DNA from: Clonostachys chloroleuca
Taxonomy: Eukaryota > Ascomycota > Sordariomycetes > Hypocreales > Bionectriaceae
DNA: 64,000 nt
NCBI GenBank assembly: GCA_037952775.1
Contig: JBANAY010000003.1
Span: forward strand, 22,320,001-22,384,000
Direction: 5' to 3'
Position 1 is the first letter of the stretch. Every line of letters begins with the position of its first letter. Shown here piece by piece: positions 1 through 11,184 of this stretch. The translations under genes were made by a program, and so were the position numbers. The notes under the pieces were generated by a model that did no database searches, was not told the origin of the DNA, and saw only the letters and a list, made by a program, of their open reading frames with translations.

Positions 1-1247
1 TCCTGGCGCACGGTGGCGAGGACGTGCTCCTTCTTGTCGACAAACTCGCGTATCGACCCGATCTCGCTGCCGTCCTCGTTCCTGTACGCGTTCTTGTTGG
101 TGTACAGCGGGATGTCCTGGTGCTTGTGGAAGTCCAGCGAGTCCGGGTAGGACGAGAAGCAGGCGCCGAACAGGTCGGGCCGGAAGATGACGCTGGCGAT
201 GGAGATCCAGCCGCCCGTCGAGCCGCCCTCCTGGACGCGGGCGTACGGCTCGGCGATGGTGTTGAAGAGGGAGTCGATGTGGGGGATCAGCTCGTCATTG
301 ATTGCGTCGCCGTAGGGCCCCAGGTTGGCCGTGTTCACGGCGTACGAGTCGTCGTAGTACGGTGCCTCGTGGCGGACGGTGACGAGGATCATCCGCGGCG
401 CCTCCCGCGCGCTCGTCTGGTTGTCCCCCGGGATGACGCCGCTCTCCCACGCCTGGGAGAACGCGGCGGTGGGATAGCGGAAGGCGCCGCGGCCGCCTGG
501 CCAGTGGCCCTGCGAGTAGATGACGGGGTAGCGGTGCGTCTTGTTGCTGGCGTCGTAGCCGTGTGGGAGGAGGACGTTGGCGCCGACGTACATGTCGCGG
601 CCCCAGAAGGCGCTGAGCTTCTCGCTGCGGATCTTGACGTACTTGAGGAACTCTGTGTCTGCGTAGTTTCCCTGAGCGCATTCCCCGATCTCCTTGCCGG
701 TGAATGCGTCGACTGGGGTGACTTGGTCGAATGTGAGCTCAAGCGTCTGCTCGCCGCCGGTCACTGCCATGTTTGCCGCTGTGGTCTTGAGGCTGCCGAA
801 GCCATCAATGTTGGCTGATCTGTCGCCGCAGGGGAAGCGAATATTGATGGATGAGCCGTCGCTTCGCGTTGCGTTCTCATACTTGGTGAGGAAGGCCTGG
901 ATGTTGTACGTCCCGGCTGCAAGCGCATCCAGGCTCAGTTCAGGATAGCCGTAGACCCCAGCGGTGGTGTTGTCATTGCTTCCCCCAGATAGCACAACGG
1001 TAGAGCCCTCGCCGAATTGATTCACGTTGAGGCCGTAGAACTGGTTGGGCGTGCTGGTCACATCTGTGTCGTCCAGAGGATCGACGCCTTCTGGCGCAAA
1101 GATGAGCACCAGGCGGCCGTCCACTGTGCCATTGAGGATGCCGTCCGCGACTGAGACTTGCACACGGAGCTTCTGGGCTACAACTAAGGATGGAAATGCG
1201 GTCGAAGCGAGGAGAGCCGCTGCCGCCCCGAAGAATAGCTTCACCAT
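1..1247 (-). CDS. Secreted alpha/beta-hydrolase esterase, 3' part outside window
   Basis: One uninterrupted frame runs from an ATG at 1247 to the window edge: 415 codons, C-terminus missing. The N-terminus is a clear signal peptide (MVKLFF, then an Ala/Leu-rich core ending near VVAQ, about residue 24), so the product is probably secreted. Residues about 25-165 form a beta-rich N-terminal domain. The rest reads like a putative-esterase alpha/beta-hydrolase: a YPVIYSQGHWPGG segment, then a nucleophile elbow GGSTGG with Ser at about residue 343. The acid and His of the triad would lie partly beyond the edge. The family hydrolyses esters; the substrate cannot be read from sequence. No intron is needed in the visible part, and base use is GC-rich like a normal host gene. 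Other alpha/beta-hydrolase assignments are possible. Confidence 0.8.
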   Translation of the reverse strand, partial: MVKLFFGAAAALLASTAFPSLVVAQKLRVQVSVADGILNGTVDGRLVLIFAPEGVDPLDDTDVTSTPNQFYGLNVNQFGEGSTVVLSGGSNDNTTAGVYGYPELSLDALAAGTYNIQAFLTKYENATRSDGSSINIRFPCGDRSANIDGFGSLKTTAANMAVTGGEQTLELTFDQVTPVDAFTGKEIGECAQGNYADTEFLKYVKIRSEKLSAFWGRDMYVGANVLLPHGYDASNKTHRYPVIYSQGHWPGGRGAFRYPTAAFSQAWESGVIPGDNQTSAREAPRMILVTVRHEAPYYDDSYAVNTANLGPYGDAINDELIPHIDSLFNTIAEPYARVQEGGSTGGWISIASVIFRPDLFGACFSSYPDSLDFHKHQDIPLYTNKNAYRNEDGSEIGSIREFVDKKEHVLATVRQ

Positions 1248-2294
1248 TGTGTATTGACCTGGGCTCCGCTGCCTCCAAGTTGTCTGAAACCTATTGGAGA
1301 TGCCCTGGTACTCAGATTGCCGCGATCCAAGGCTATATCATGGAAAAGGCTGGCAGGAAGGGAAGAAACAAGTCGGTACTACTACACTGGGAAGTTCCGA
1401 GGTCGGCGACCGGTGGGCATCGCATTCCATCATTGATCCATCATCTCAACCAAACTTCCTTATCAGACCATGTTTATCTTCTGGAGGATTGGAACTTTTC
1501 GATTGGAACTTTTCGAATGGAAGCCAACTGGGGCTAGGAACCTTCTGTGGCACTTTTGAACCTGCCTGTTTGAGCTGCACGTTTTCCACGCTTCCCCGCC
1601 CGATTCATTTCCCGGGGTTCCGGCTAGCACGGAAACAAGCTTATCCAGGCGATTGGTGGTGAGTGGCAAACTGTTGAGATGTGCGTACGAAGGAGATATA
1701 TATCTACCAGAGATATACACACTCACGAGGCGGGCAGAACAAGACTGGAGTATAGGGCGTCTGGAATGTGGAGGAGAAACGACCTTGTTTAGGTTGCTAT
1801 CTACAAGTTCTTTGTCACGATAGCCACAGCCTGAAAATTAACCTCACTGTATTACTCACCTGTCCCGTAATATCTCTGGGTCTCCAATCGATCCACAACA
1901 TGCCCTGTGGCTCGCCCCAATAACGATGAATCCTAGATATACAGGGGCCGTTAGTGGGTTATCCAAACGGTACGGGGGATTCGTACTTTGATTACGAGCG
2001 ATGGATGATATCTTTGATGAGGTGATTGTTAAAAATCTTGGTTAGTCACCACATTGCCTGGGACTGGGCAGACACGAGGAAACATAGGGAGTACACTCAG
2101 TTGTTGCTGGATTTAAGAAGGTTAACAGCCGGCTAAGCTGGGAGCGATTTCGATATCAGGAACTTTAGCTACGAAATAAATCAGGTTGAAAAACGCAGGA
2201 AATTTGAGGTTAGACAGACACAATATGTTGTTCCCGCCCTCACAGGATTTGATGCTTTGAATAGGTAGTCTATAGGAAACATGCGAAAACCAGC
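1248..2294. other. Intergenic region, no gene seen
   Basis: This is the upstream region of the esterase and the downstream region of the nitronate monooxygenase. Short open frames occur, but none has recognisable protein character, splice structure or family motifs. Confidence 0.6.
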
Positions 2295-3490
2295 CTACAG
2301 CCTAGAAAGCAGTGTTTCCCCCTTCTTCATCCAGGCCACAGCGTCATTAACAAACTCGTCAACAATTTCCTTGGCTGGCTTGAGCTCGTTCACAACAGCC
2401 GCACACTTCCCCATCAACACACGGTTGCTCGCCTGCAGCCTTTTCAATTCAGCGTCGTTGTCGTCATTACTTGCCTTATCTAGGTCATGTTCGTACGGGA
2501 TAATCCCCTCCTCCAGTAGTTTCTTCTGCTCCTCTTTGCGTGTTGTTTCCCATTCTTCGATATAAGGACTACTTCGAACACGCATGGGCCTTCCACTGTA
2601 AATCAGCGTGCGGATGTTATCGTCATGGCCTGCGGTTCGAACGGCCTCCTTGTGTGCCGTGGAAGCTCCCGCCTCGTTGGTGAGAATAAAGCGAGTCCCG
2701 ACCCAAATCGCCGAGGCCCCCATCATCAAGGCGGCGGCTAGAAGCTGACCATTGTGGATGCCACCGGCAGCAATAACCTGTACTGGTTGACCGGTCAGGG
2801 GAGATGTGTGTCCTTTACAGGCCTCGACGGCTGCAGGAATAAGGACAGTGGTGGGAATATCGCCAGTATGGCCTCCTCCCTCCCCTCCCTGTGCGCATAT
2901 GATATCGACGCCAAGGTCGAGACACTTCTTGATATGCTTAACATGGCCAACCATGTTCATGTACAAAACACCGTTGGCATGGAGTCTATCAACAACAGCC
3001 CTAGGAGGAACGCCAACAGCAGAGACGAACAGCTTGGCACCAGATTGAATCACAACATCGATGAGTTCGTTTAATTTGCCCTTTGTGTAGTCGTAGCTAC
3101 CAATCTGGTTAGTATCAACTCATTTCATCGAGGCAAGGCTCCATACTTTGTCTTTCGAGCACTACCTCCGACCTGAGGAAGCAACAAATCAATCCCGAAT
3201 GGAGCGCTTTTGTCGATGAGATGACTCTTCAGCTCCGCAACCTGATCCCGGAGCATATCTGGTGTATAATGGACACCACCAATGACACCGAGACCGCCGG
3301 CGTTGGTCACCGCAGCAGCTAGCTCAGGACCTGCGGCAACGTTCATTCCAGCAAGAAGAATGGGATGTTTGATTTTGAATAAATCCGCAATCGGAGTTCG
3401 TCTCTTTTCTTTAGAAATACCGGAGTCAGCGTTTATTAGCTTCACTTTAAAGGGTACTAAGACTATAGTCAACATACGTGGAGATGCCAT
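2295..3490 (-). CDS. Nitronate monooxygenase (2-nitropropane dioxygenase family)
   Basis: FMN-dependent enzyme that oxidises alkyl nitronates such as propionate 3-nitronate, a plant and fungal toxin, to carbonyl compounds. Three exons are inferred: 3490-3478, 3408-3147 and 3096-2295, giving about 358 aa. Intron 1 (3477-3409) starts GTATGT and ends AAAG. Intron 2 (3146-3097) starts GTATGG, has a CTAAC-like branch site and ends GGTAG. Splicing yields an N-terminus MASPQKRRTPIADLF followed by the flavin-domain start KHPILLAGMNVAAGPELA. Later motifs are QGGEGGGHTGDIPTT and AAGGIHNGQLLAAALMMGA then WVGTRF, all typical of the family's TIM barrel and FMN phosphate site. If intron 1 is not removed, the same ATG still reads through in frame with 18 extra net residues. 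Cytosolic or peroxisomal location is not evident. Confidence 0.9.
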
Positions 3491-4555
3491 AATGACACAC
3501 GCGAACAGTTGTCTCCAAAAATAAATGTATCAGATGGATGGCTTCATATAATAGGAGGGCAGGCTGCAATTCAACTCTTTTCTACAATTCCCGTATAAAG
3601 AGAAAGTAGAATTGGTTAGGCGCGGAAGCTATTTGCCAGTATTGAATGCCTCACAATTGCACTGGACCCTATCAATGAGACCTATATAAATAATGCTTGT
3701 ATAGTATCTTATAACAGCGAAATAGCCTATATGTCTTCTCAAGACATCGAAAAGCCGACATCAATAAGTACCTCGGCAAGATTATGGGCGGGGTTAAGAA
3801 CCGACAAACGCGGGAATCACTCGCCACTTACCCCGTGATTGATGTCTCATCCCTGCTCACTTCTCCCTCATCTACAGGTGTTGAAAACGAAGGGCAAATA
3901 TACCTATACAGGATAGTAGAACGACCATCTTGCAATTAAATCACACGCAGATATATGGGGAAAAGAGATTAGAGGTTGAAGTGCTTTGAGCTTCAATAAG
4001 GCAGTTTTACATTGGTACATTGAAAGTGAAGTTAGAAAGATATCCAGATGCTTGAACTTAGGAATCTCTTACCCAGGTTTTGGAATAAGTAACCCTATAG
4101 TGTCTGATGTTTCGTCCCTTCGCTGTCAGACATACTGCTTTCCAACCACTACTGCGATGACTCTATAGCCTTGATTTGGTCTCGGGGACTGTCAGAATTT
4201 CCGTATTTTCTTTGCGTACTCAATACTGTTACTGCTTATGAGTAGAGTGCTGCAACACTCGATACTTGATGCATAACTATCTTGGAAATCATGCAGGTGC
4301 AGTGTGAAGCCCTAATGGATAAGAAATCCAGAGGCCAGTCAAGGAAGGTTCAAGAACTCATATGTAATGAATTAACTACTTCGAGATTATTCGTATTCAG
4401 CATATTTCGAGCATCTAGAGGGTGAAGTTTAATTACGAGAGCATGGGTGAGAGTTCGATCGAGCACAAAGTAAAAGGTAGCAATGGAAGATGCTAGACCC
4501 GATGTCTCAACACAATACGAGTTAATTACGAGAACACATATGCGCTACGTGTCGT
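3491..4555. other. Intergenic region, no gene seen
   Basis: Upstream of the nitronate monooxygenase and upstream of the F-box gene, so it may hold both promoters. It is moderately AT-rich. A 60-codon open frame near 3986-4168 has no family features and is not supported. Confidence 0.6.
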
Positions 4556-5647
4556 ATGCCAATCGCGCATATAACGGATGCGCTCCCAGCCCTTCTTCCA
4601 CCTTTGGCGGTATCTTATCTCCTTGATCCATCGCATATTACGATGAATTTTTTAACAGATCAGTCATTGATCATTCAGCGATTGCGGCGGATCGGATCAG
4701 CACTTTCAAGTTCAAGGAAGCCGCCATGTCCGTTCTTGAGCCTCCCCCGAGAGTTGCTTGACCTGATAATCGGCCCTCTGCCCCTGGCTGATCGACTTGC
4801 CCTAGCTCTAACATGCAGGTCCTTGCTGATTTACGACGGCCTTTCACTGCCATCTTTGGCAGGGAAGGGACCAAGAGCACACAGAGAGTTTCTAATTCGT
4901 CGCTTTGAACGCGACCTTCATCCAACCCACTATACCTGCTCCAAATGTTCGAGGCTACATAGGATCCGTTCTGCTCCAGCTGCCTCCGGAAATTGCGCCT
5001 TTGAGTCGGTGCTAGATACTCTTCCATGCAAAGTTTGGATGCGGGGACTTCATTATCGCTTGCTATACGACTCTTATTATCGACGCAGTGCCATGGATCG
5101 GCATCTCGAGAGCTCGAATCCCGGCTTGCCTCTTGAGCACGAGACCAAAAAACGACGGCCTCCAATCTTTCGCTGGAACACCAGAATCTTCACCGCAGTC
5201 TTCCAGAAAGACCTGATTCTGGCTGTAGCATTCGAGCTTACGCATCATAATATCTGGCCTCTGATGCATTCCCTAGTCATCTGGCAGCCTTGCATATGCC
5301 ACCACTTGATTGTCACGCCAGGACCAGGCACCTCCGACCACTTATTTACTCCCATAAGGGTGGGAGCCAAAGAGGTGTTGGAGCTTTCACGCGACCCGTT
5401 GCATTCAATTAATGGCTCATGCCGGAGTTGCTTAACAGATTACACTATCAAGGTGGAGAGGCGGGCGCCTACGATATTCAAACGAGCGCAATATTCCTTG
5501 TCGATTCGGGTCTGGAGTAACCTCGGCTGGGATGTTACTCAGGATCGGTTGGGAATATCAAATAAACTCAACACACGTAGTTTCGAAGTGCATCCTGCGG
5601 GCTCCGTACGTCGGGATTATCTTTCTGTTGCGGGGGAAAATGTATGA
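4556..5647 (+). CDS. F-box domain protein
   Basis: Single-exon frame of 363 codons. The segment at about residues 60-95 (FLSLPRELLDLIIGPLPLAD, then RLALALTCRSL) matches the fungal F-box pattern, which binds Skp1 so the protein can act as a substrate receptor of an SCF ubiquitin ligase. Downstream, CSKC (about residue 128) and CRSC (about 288) are cysteine pairs often seen in fungal F-box proteins of this type and may bind zinc. No leucine-rich or WD repeats are visible, so the substrate is unknown. The ATG at 4556 gives the longest product. A second in-frame ATG at 4643 (residue 30) still precedes the F-box and could be the true start. Confidence 0.75.
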   Translation: MPIAHITDALPALLPPLAVSYLLDPSHITMNFLTDQSLIIQRLRRIGSALSSSRKPPCPFLSLPRELLDLIIGPLPLADRLALALTCRSLLIYDGLSLPSLAGKGPRAHREFLIRRFERDLHPTHYTCSKCSRLHRIRSAPAASGNCAFESVLDTLPCKVWMRGLHYRLLYDSYYRRSAMDRHLESSNPGLPLEHETKKRRPPIFRWNTRIFTAVFQKDLILAVAFELTHHNIWPLMHSLVIWQPCICHHLIVTPGPGTSDHLFTPIRVGAKEVLELSRDPLHSINGSCRSCLTDYTIKVERRAPTIFKRAQYSLSIRVWSNLGWDVTQDRLGISNKLNTRSFEVHPAGSVRRDYLSVAGENV

Positions 5648-6943
5648 GAGGCAGTAAACAGAATCAGATTAGGGGTGTATCTCTTATCAGAGTTCACACC
5701 ATCGTGAGGGAAAATCTCGCATTGACTGAAAATACAGTTTTACTGGGCTGGCTCTTAGACTTGAATGGATGATGGATGGGACATTAACTTCAACTTGGAT
5801 GCAGCTTCAAACCCTGCTGTCACTGGGAACAAGACTGGCAATATACATGAGGAAGACAATACCGATAATCCACATTTTTGATCCGTGTGGTCTTTGTTAC
5901 CAGAACTTGATAACAGCAAGCCTAGCTTACCAACACGAAGGTACTCGGCTTGCCAGGATAAACGTTGGCCAATGGAAACTGAGTTTTCAGCCCTCGCGTT
6001 TGGGACAAATGAGGCATGGTGTACCACATTTTCCTCTCCGCATTCTATTCCCGTGACATGCCGGTCCGCACTTGTAGTAGTGATGGTCGGTCAAGTTCTC
6101 GAGCGGCATCCGGCGGCAGGGTTGGAGCTATTGTTATCTGTGGAGGAAGCTTTGGGGTTGGGGGGGGGGAAACGCTCGTGCCATTATTTAGGCCATCTTA
6201 TGATTCTTATCCATGGCCTAAACAAGCCCAAATCATGCGCCCCAGAGTGGGGGTGGCTCAGAGACGGAAGTTAGGGTGAACAGAAGAGAGGACAGAGATG
6301 TCGGACAGTACGCGCTCTGCTGTCCCATGCCCCCTGGCATGATGGTACCCTTCCAAAGGACTTTACATCGTTGCATGGCAATTGTAAATCATATGAAGAT
6401 TCATGTTCCATCCAAACTGGCATTGGAATTGCTTGGATGGCCAATCTCGGAAGAGGAGCCGTCTATCTGGCGTGCGAGTCGCGCAATCTCAGAGGTGGCA
6501 GATCCCAGATAAGCCCCATGATAAGAACCGGCCCCTTAACGGAGAAGCCGGTGTGCTCAGAGCGGTACGTAATGGAGACACCTCCACCGGCTTCCAGCGT
6601 GTGGCTGCTGGAAGATAGCCTAAGAGAGCCTTAGATAGGGCAATCTTGCGGGGGACCCCGGTTCGCCCAGCGCTGATTAGCGTCCGTCGGCCACTGAAGT
6701 GCTGCCGACATATTGTACGATCATGGCGGGGAAAGATAACGAACCCCATTGAGGCAACTGGATCCGGTCAAGAAGGGTCTCTCGATTCCTCCCAGATTTG
6801 TCTAGATGGTGTGGTGTGATTGATTGCTTGATTGATATCATGCCGTGCCCCAGAATGATCTCCCGTCTTGCGTTTGAATTGAATCCTCTTCTTCCCCGTA
6901 ATCCTTCACTCCCACACTCCCCCAGCACACAGAGTCCCAAAAA
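5648..6943. other. Intergenic region, no gene seen
   Basis: Several overlapping open frames of 70-130 codons lie on both strands, but none shows domain character or plausible splicing. A run of about nine G lies near 6161-6170. The stretch just before 6944 is CT-rich, as fungal promoters and 5' leaders often are. Confidence 0.5.
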
Positions 6944-8350
6944 ATGACCGCCATCGGCATTAGAAAGAGAAGCCCCTCTGGCTGCACCGAATACACCCGA
7001 CGCCGTAACCAGCCCATCTCTACTACTCGACATGCTAGGTGGCAGAACCGAGAGCCGTGGGCCAGACAATATGAAGACTCTGGGCATGCCCTAGCCTCCA
7101 ACGAGCCACGCTGGAATTGTACAAAGGCGGATGAAAGGTCTCACATGCGATATTCAATGGAGCGAGCCAGCCATCTGATGGTGAATGACTCCGAGGAGAA
7201 CCACCTTCCATTCCCAATTCTCGAATATGTCCGACGCTGGCTCAGTTTCAAGCACACCCCATACAGCCTAGGCGCCAGTTATCGAAACTATCTGGATCCC
7301 GAATCGCCCGCCGGATTCTTCATCAATGGTGTCTCTGGCTCGAATCAGGAACTGTTCCCCCGATTCCTAAGCGTCATGCTTGCAGGCCTCTCGACTGCTT
7401 GGACGAACCCTCCAACTGCCGAGTTCGACCAGCAGTATATCCAGGATGCACGTGAGCTGGTCGACATCATGCTTTCCGAGTCCAAAAGCCAGGATACACG
7501 ACCGCCATACTTCAACTTCGTTATTGGAGCCTATGCGTACTACGACATGGCTACCTCATTCCTTGTTCCTGTCAACCAGCAGTTGCCTCTCAATACCATT
7601 GAAATGTATACCGCCGTGCTCGATGTTGGCCAAGAATACCACCCTATTTCGGGCTATACGACAGACATCTTCTATCTTCTAGGCACTGTAGGACGCTACT
7701 GCCGATCGGTCGTCGAGACAGGAGTACGCGACGAATCTCTCGAGGCCGTCCTGGAAGAAGAGTTGGAGAACTGGGAACCGAACCTAGAAAATCCCGGATT
7801 GGGACTCATGAGCAATGCTTTTCGCATGCATGGGCTGATTAGCCTCGCCGCCATTTGCTACAGGCGACAGGATGTAAACACACCACAGGAACACCGCGAC
7901 CTGTCCGTCATGATGGGCACGGAGATGCAAGAGCAGATCGAGGAGTGGCAGAACCCGAGGACTCCTCCTGCCGGCGACAATACTATCGACCAGGGACGGG
8001 ACCTCGAACATGAAGACGAAACTGAACCTGATGACTTTCTTGAAGCAATGGTCAGAATGCGTGCTCTGAGCGTTGTTCGAGATCTGGCCTCTGTACCCAC
8101 AGACAATGCTTGCATCAATCTCCAGGCGATCCCGCTCTTCACTGCAGGGTCCGAACTGACCAAATCTGACCGAAAGGAGAGGCAAATCGTCATACAACGG
8201 TTCAGAGAGCTGTATTTAATGAACCATCTTCGTACGAATTTGTCGGCGTTGGAGATCCTCCCAGAGATCTGGGACCGGAAAGACCGAGGCGAAAATACCA
8301 GCTGGTTAGATGTTGTGGTTGAAAAGGGTTGGAGTATGATGCTCGGTTAA
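6944..8350 (+). CDS. Fungal-specific transcription factor domain protein (fungal_trans_2 type), zinc cluster degenerate
   Basis: Single-exon frame of 468 aa. The body (about residues 95-460) is helical, with features of the fungal_trans_2 middle-homology region: PILEYVRRWL, then SVMLAGLSTAWTNPP and a FNFVIGAYAYYDMATSFL segment. An acidic linker EHEDETEPDDF lies near 365. These proteins normally begin with a Zn2Cys6 DNA-binding domain (SGCxxCxxRRxKCD...). Here residues 8-21 read RKRSPSGCTEYTRRRNQ: the first Cys is kept, the second is Tyr, and the remaining pattern is absent. I found no alternative splice that restores it. The protein may therefore be a non-DNA-binding relative or a decayed regulator. 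It lies about 5.5 kb from the glycoside gene run, too far to assume it controls it. Confidence 0.75.
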   Translation: MTAIGIRKRSPSGCTEYTRRRNQPISTTRHARWQNREPWARQYEDSGHALASNEPRWNCTKADERSHMRYSMERASHLMVNDSEENHLPFPILEYVRRWLSFKHTPYSLGASYRNYLDPESPAGFFINGVSGSNQELFPRFLSVMLAGLSTAWTNPPTAEFDQQYIQDARELVDIMLSESKSQDTRPPYFNFVIGAYAYYDMATSFLVPVNQQLPLNTIEMYTAVLDVGQEYHPISGYTTDIFYLLGTVGRYCRSVVETGVRDESLEAVLEEELENWEPNLENPGLGLMSNAFRMHGLISLAAICYRRQDVNTPQEHRDLSVMMGTEMQEQIEEWQNPRTPPAGDNTIDQGRDLEHEDETEPDDFLEAMVRMRALSVVRDLASVPTDNACINLQAIPLFTAGSELTKSDRKERQIVIQRFRELYLMNHLRTNLSALEILPEIWDRKDRGENTSWLDVVVEKGWSMMLG

Positions 8351-8704
8351 CCCCCTGTTTTTCTACTGCTGTATTTTTTCCCTTCTTCGAATACGTGTAA
8401 GCATATGAGCCGGAGTTTTTGTTGTTGCATTTAGGGAGTTCAAGGGTTGCATTGTTTTATTTATCTCAAAAGAATATCGAGAGGAAAAAAACATCAATGC
8501 TTAGCGCACATCTATAACACTTTTAACAAATGACTCGGGAATATTTTCCGCAAAAAGATCCGTCTCAGCGAATATTGAAAATACGTTTACAATGAAGTTA
8601 AATTTTTGTTGGGTACAGGTGATGACACCAACTCATTCCCCGAAGGCTGAATTGGTGAAGGCTAATCAGAGTGCTGGTGTGATTAACGCCTTTCCTCAGC
8701 TACC
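8351..8704. other. Convergent intergenic region, no gene seen
   Basis: Lies between the 3' end of the transcription-factor gene and the 3' end of the dynamin locus. T-rich tracts occur just after 8350. An 80-codon plus-strand frame starting at 8592 overlaps the dynamin tail exon in antisense and has no features of its own. Confidence 0.5.
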
Positions 8705-8923
8705 CTATCCTCCAAATCCCCCAAAGACAGATGGTCCTCCAAACATATACCTGGACGGTTTTGCCGGGGCTGGAGTATTCACCGGGGAGGGAGATGTTGC
8801 CATCGAAACATCGATAGATCTGGGACTGTAAAAGCTTGAAGGTGATGGTGGTGCCTGGGACGCTTGATCGCCATTTGTTTCTGCGCCTGGCTGCTGGAGA
8901 TTCAAAGAAAGCGGAACTCTGGG
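8705..8923 (-). other. Candidate C-terminal tail exon of the dynamin-like gene, beyond an in-frame stop
   Basis: An open stretch of 72 codons plus TAG, reading in the frame set by a good acceptor (CCCACAG ending at 8924). It is rich in Ser and Pro (APPSPSSFYSPRS, then TSPSPVNTPAPAKP) and ends GGPSVFGGFGG, a disordered tail. It would join in phase 0 to a strong donor GTATGT at 8998, giving a 75-bp intron (8998-8924) with an ACTGAC branch-like site. However, the dynamin frame meets TAA at 9004-9002, only one codon before that donor. The exon is therefore reached only by readthrough, by alternative splicing, or in relatives lacking the stop. Confidence 0.45.
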
Positions 8924-9001
8924 CTGTGGGTGGGATGGGAAAGCTAATCAGGGCATCAAGTCAGTAACATGTAGCATCATCATTCTGAAGCGACATACCT
9001 G

Positions 9002-11184
9002 TTACGCCTCTGGGCTGATACTTTGACAGATGGCCAGCCCTCTTCTAAGGACGTCCACATCTTCTTTTAGATGCCTCCTGCGGTCCTGCACATCCTCTGA
9101 TTCCGAGGTCAGCTCCCTGAGCCGATGCTCAGGCATGATGGAAACCTCGGTGGGCGTGAGAATCGAAGGCATGTCAGCAATTAAGCAGCTTTCAATGGCA
9201 AGGTTGATCACGTTGACTGCAAAAGTTCGTCGCGCGGTCTATAGATCTGGATCAGTATTGGCGTAAGAGATGGAGAGGGACAAGGAAGAGAGAAGAGAGG
9301 TACCTCGTAGTACGCTCGCATCATGTCGATGACAGTCTGCGCACCATATTCGCCATCTTTGGTATCGTTGTCATCCGATACGGCAGCCAATATCATCGAT
9401 CTAGTGAGCTTCTCTCCGGCGCTCTTGTCTTTGAGCATGTTGTAAATCCGGTTGGTCGTTCTCTCATTAGATTTGAATGAAAAGGCAGAGTGGAACTCCG
9501 CATCGAGTGCAACCGAGTACCCGTTGGCGTACGGCTTCAAGAGTTCCTGAAGCTTGGATTTCAGAATCTTCTCCTTTGAATGAAAGAAAGGATCAACACA
9601 AGTGGATAGAATGATTTCGGTCGTTCGGTTGGAGTCGGGTGTGCCGGCAAGATGTGTGAAGATTGCATCAACGAATGCCTTTGCCACAAGAGTGACGCGG
9701 TCAACATGGAACTGAGCGATCGGTTCCCAAGGCTTCGCTTGCTCCTGAAACAAACGGATCGCAAGGTCTTTATTGGGTTGTCCGGGAAATTCTGTTCCTT
9801 GGTTCATCGAGGCCTGTTGTTGTAGCTCTCTCAAAACCTCAGACTCTTTTCTGACGACAGGATCAGGGAACCTGTAGGGGTATTTTCTCAAGAACAATTT
9901 TAAGCTCTCGGACGCTGGCTCCTCCGTAGCTGCTTTGTTAGATAAAGAAGATGAAGGAACGATATTTATCGTAGCTCCCTTCGTATTTAGAACATGATCA
10001 AAGGCGCGGTTGAAATTTCTGAGCAAAGCCCGGAACTTCAGGTCTCCATCCCTCAAACCACCGAAGAAAGCGTCCTCGTATCGGCCTTGGATCCCATCAC
10101 GGGTAAGGCGCTGGAATTCGCTAGCAATTTTAATCAGGTACGCTCTCATCTCATCCAAGTTTGACCTAGGGTTTCCCAATTGGGCGAGTTCACTTTCCCG
10201 TTCTACCATGTTGCTTTCGATGTCGCGGATGACTCGAGGTAGATTCTTTCGAATGTGGTCATACGAAACTCTACTCAACCGCTTACGCAGATTTGAGATG
10301 CCGAGATTCTGTTTTGGGACCGAGGCCCATTCCGGGTTCTTGAAAAACCTGTCCTCGATGTCGTCTCGGGCGTTGACATCCTTCTCAAGCTCGGTCCTAT
10401 TCCGTACAGCATGCCAACCGAGTTCTAGCTTGTTCGCGCCTTCTAGGTTGCTGGCCAACTTCACGTATGCCGCTTCTCTGGCCGTCCCGGGAAGGGCAAG
10501 GTCTGGCTTCGTAATCACGCCAATGGTTCTTGAACCATCAGGGTCGACCGCCCTGACTCGGTCGAGAGCGCCGTGTCTTGAGAGATCAAGATCAGCTGTG
10601 ATGACGGCGAGGATGATGCTGTGTGGCTGCTTCATGTACTCGGAGACAATGGCATTGACAGTTTCTTTGTCGCTCAGCGTCTGTGATTCCGCAACGTTCT
10701 CAAAAAGACCAGGCAGGTCGATCAACGTCAGAGGATAAAGATTTGGTCCTTCAATCTCAAGACGGAGAACATCTTTGGAGAATCCGGTCCCGGAGAGTTC
10801 CATGTACCCCTGCGAATCCTGGATAATACTAGGCAGATCCTCCTCCCTGAATCCGCTTGTCTGGAAATGTTGCGGCGGTTTGTTTTTGTCCGCTGGCAGA
10901 ACCGTGGCCCTGACTCTACCTTCCAGCGACGGCCGAAGCACCAGCTCGGTTGCGAAACGTGTGCAGAGGCCGTCCTTGATGGGGAAGCGGATGCGGCATA
11001 GAGCCTCGAGCACGGAAGACTTGCCGGACGACTGCCCTCCGACGACGATGATCTGGGGCAGGTTGACGATCCGGCCGACGCCGCAGGCGCCGAGCTCGTT
11101 CATGGCCTCATGGAGCTCGCTGGCCTCGCGAGTGTTGAACTCGCTGAGGACTTGTGAGCTGACCGATATCTCCGCCGAACGCAT
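9002..11184 (-). CDS. Dynamin-like large GTPase
   Basis: Membrane-remodelling GTPase of the dynamin/Mx superfamily. Exon 1 (11184-9304) encodes 627 aa. A 65-bp intron follows (9303-9239, GTACCT..TATAG). Exon 2 (9238-9002) encodes the GTPase effector domain to a TAA, 705 aa in all. Motifs: P-loop GGQSSGKS at residues 49-56, the switch-2 motif DLPGL, and TKPDL (G4) in VITKPDLALPG. The middle and stalk region follows, then the effector domain beginning at YYETARRTFAVNVINLAIES across the splice junction. No pleckstrin-homology domain or transmembrane segment is visible, so it belongs to the soluble fungal Mx-like group rather than the mitochondrial-fusion class. A downstream exon appears cut off by the stop (separate entry). 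Confidence 0.93.

Noticed and set aside
24..818. Long plus-strand open frame at the left edge
   Set aside because: It is the antisense shadow of the GC-rich esterase gene, whose minus-strand frame has a signal peptide and a nucleophile elbow.
5885..6634. Overlapping plus-strand frames between the F-box and regulator genes
   Set aside because: They show no protein-family motifs and no convincing introns, and they overlap one another in different frames.
10010..10738. 242-codon plus-strand frame
   Set aside because: Antisense of the dynamin GTPase exon 1; it has no features of its own.
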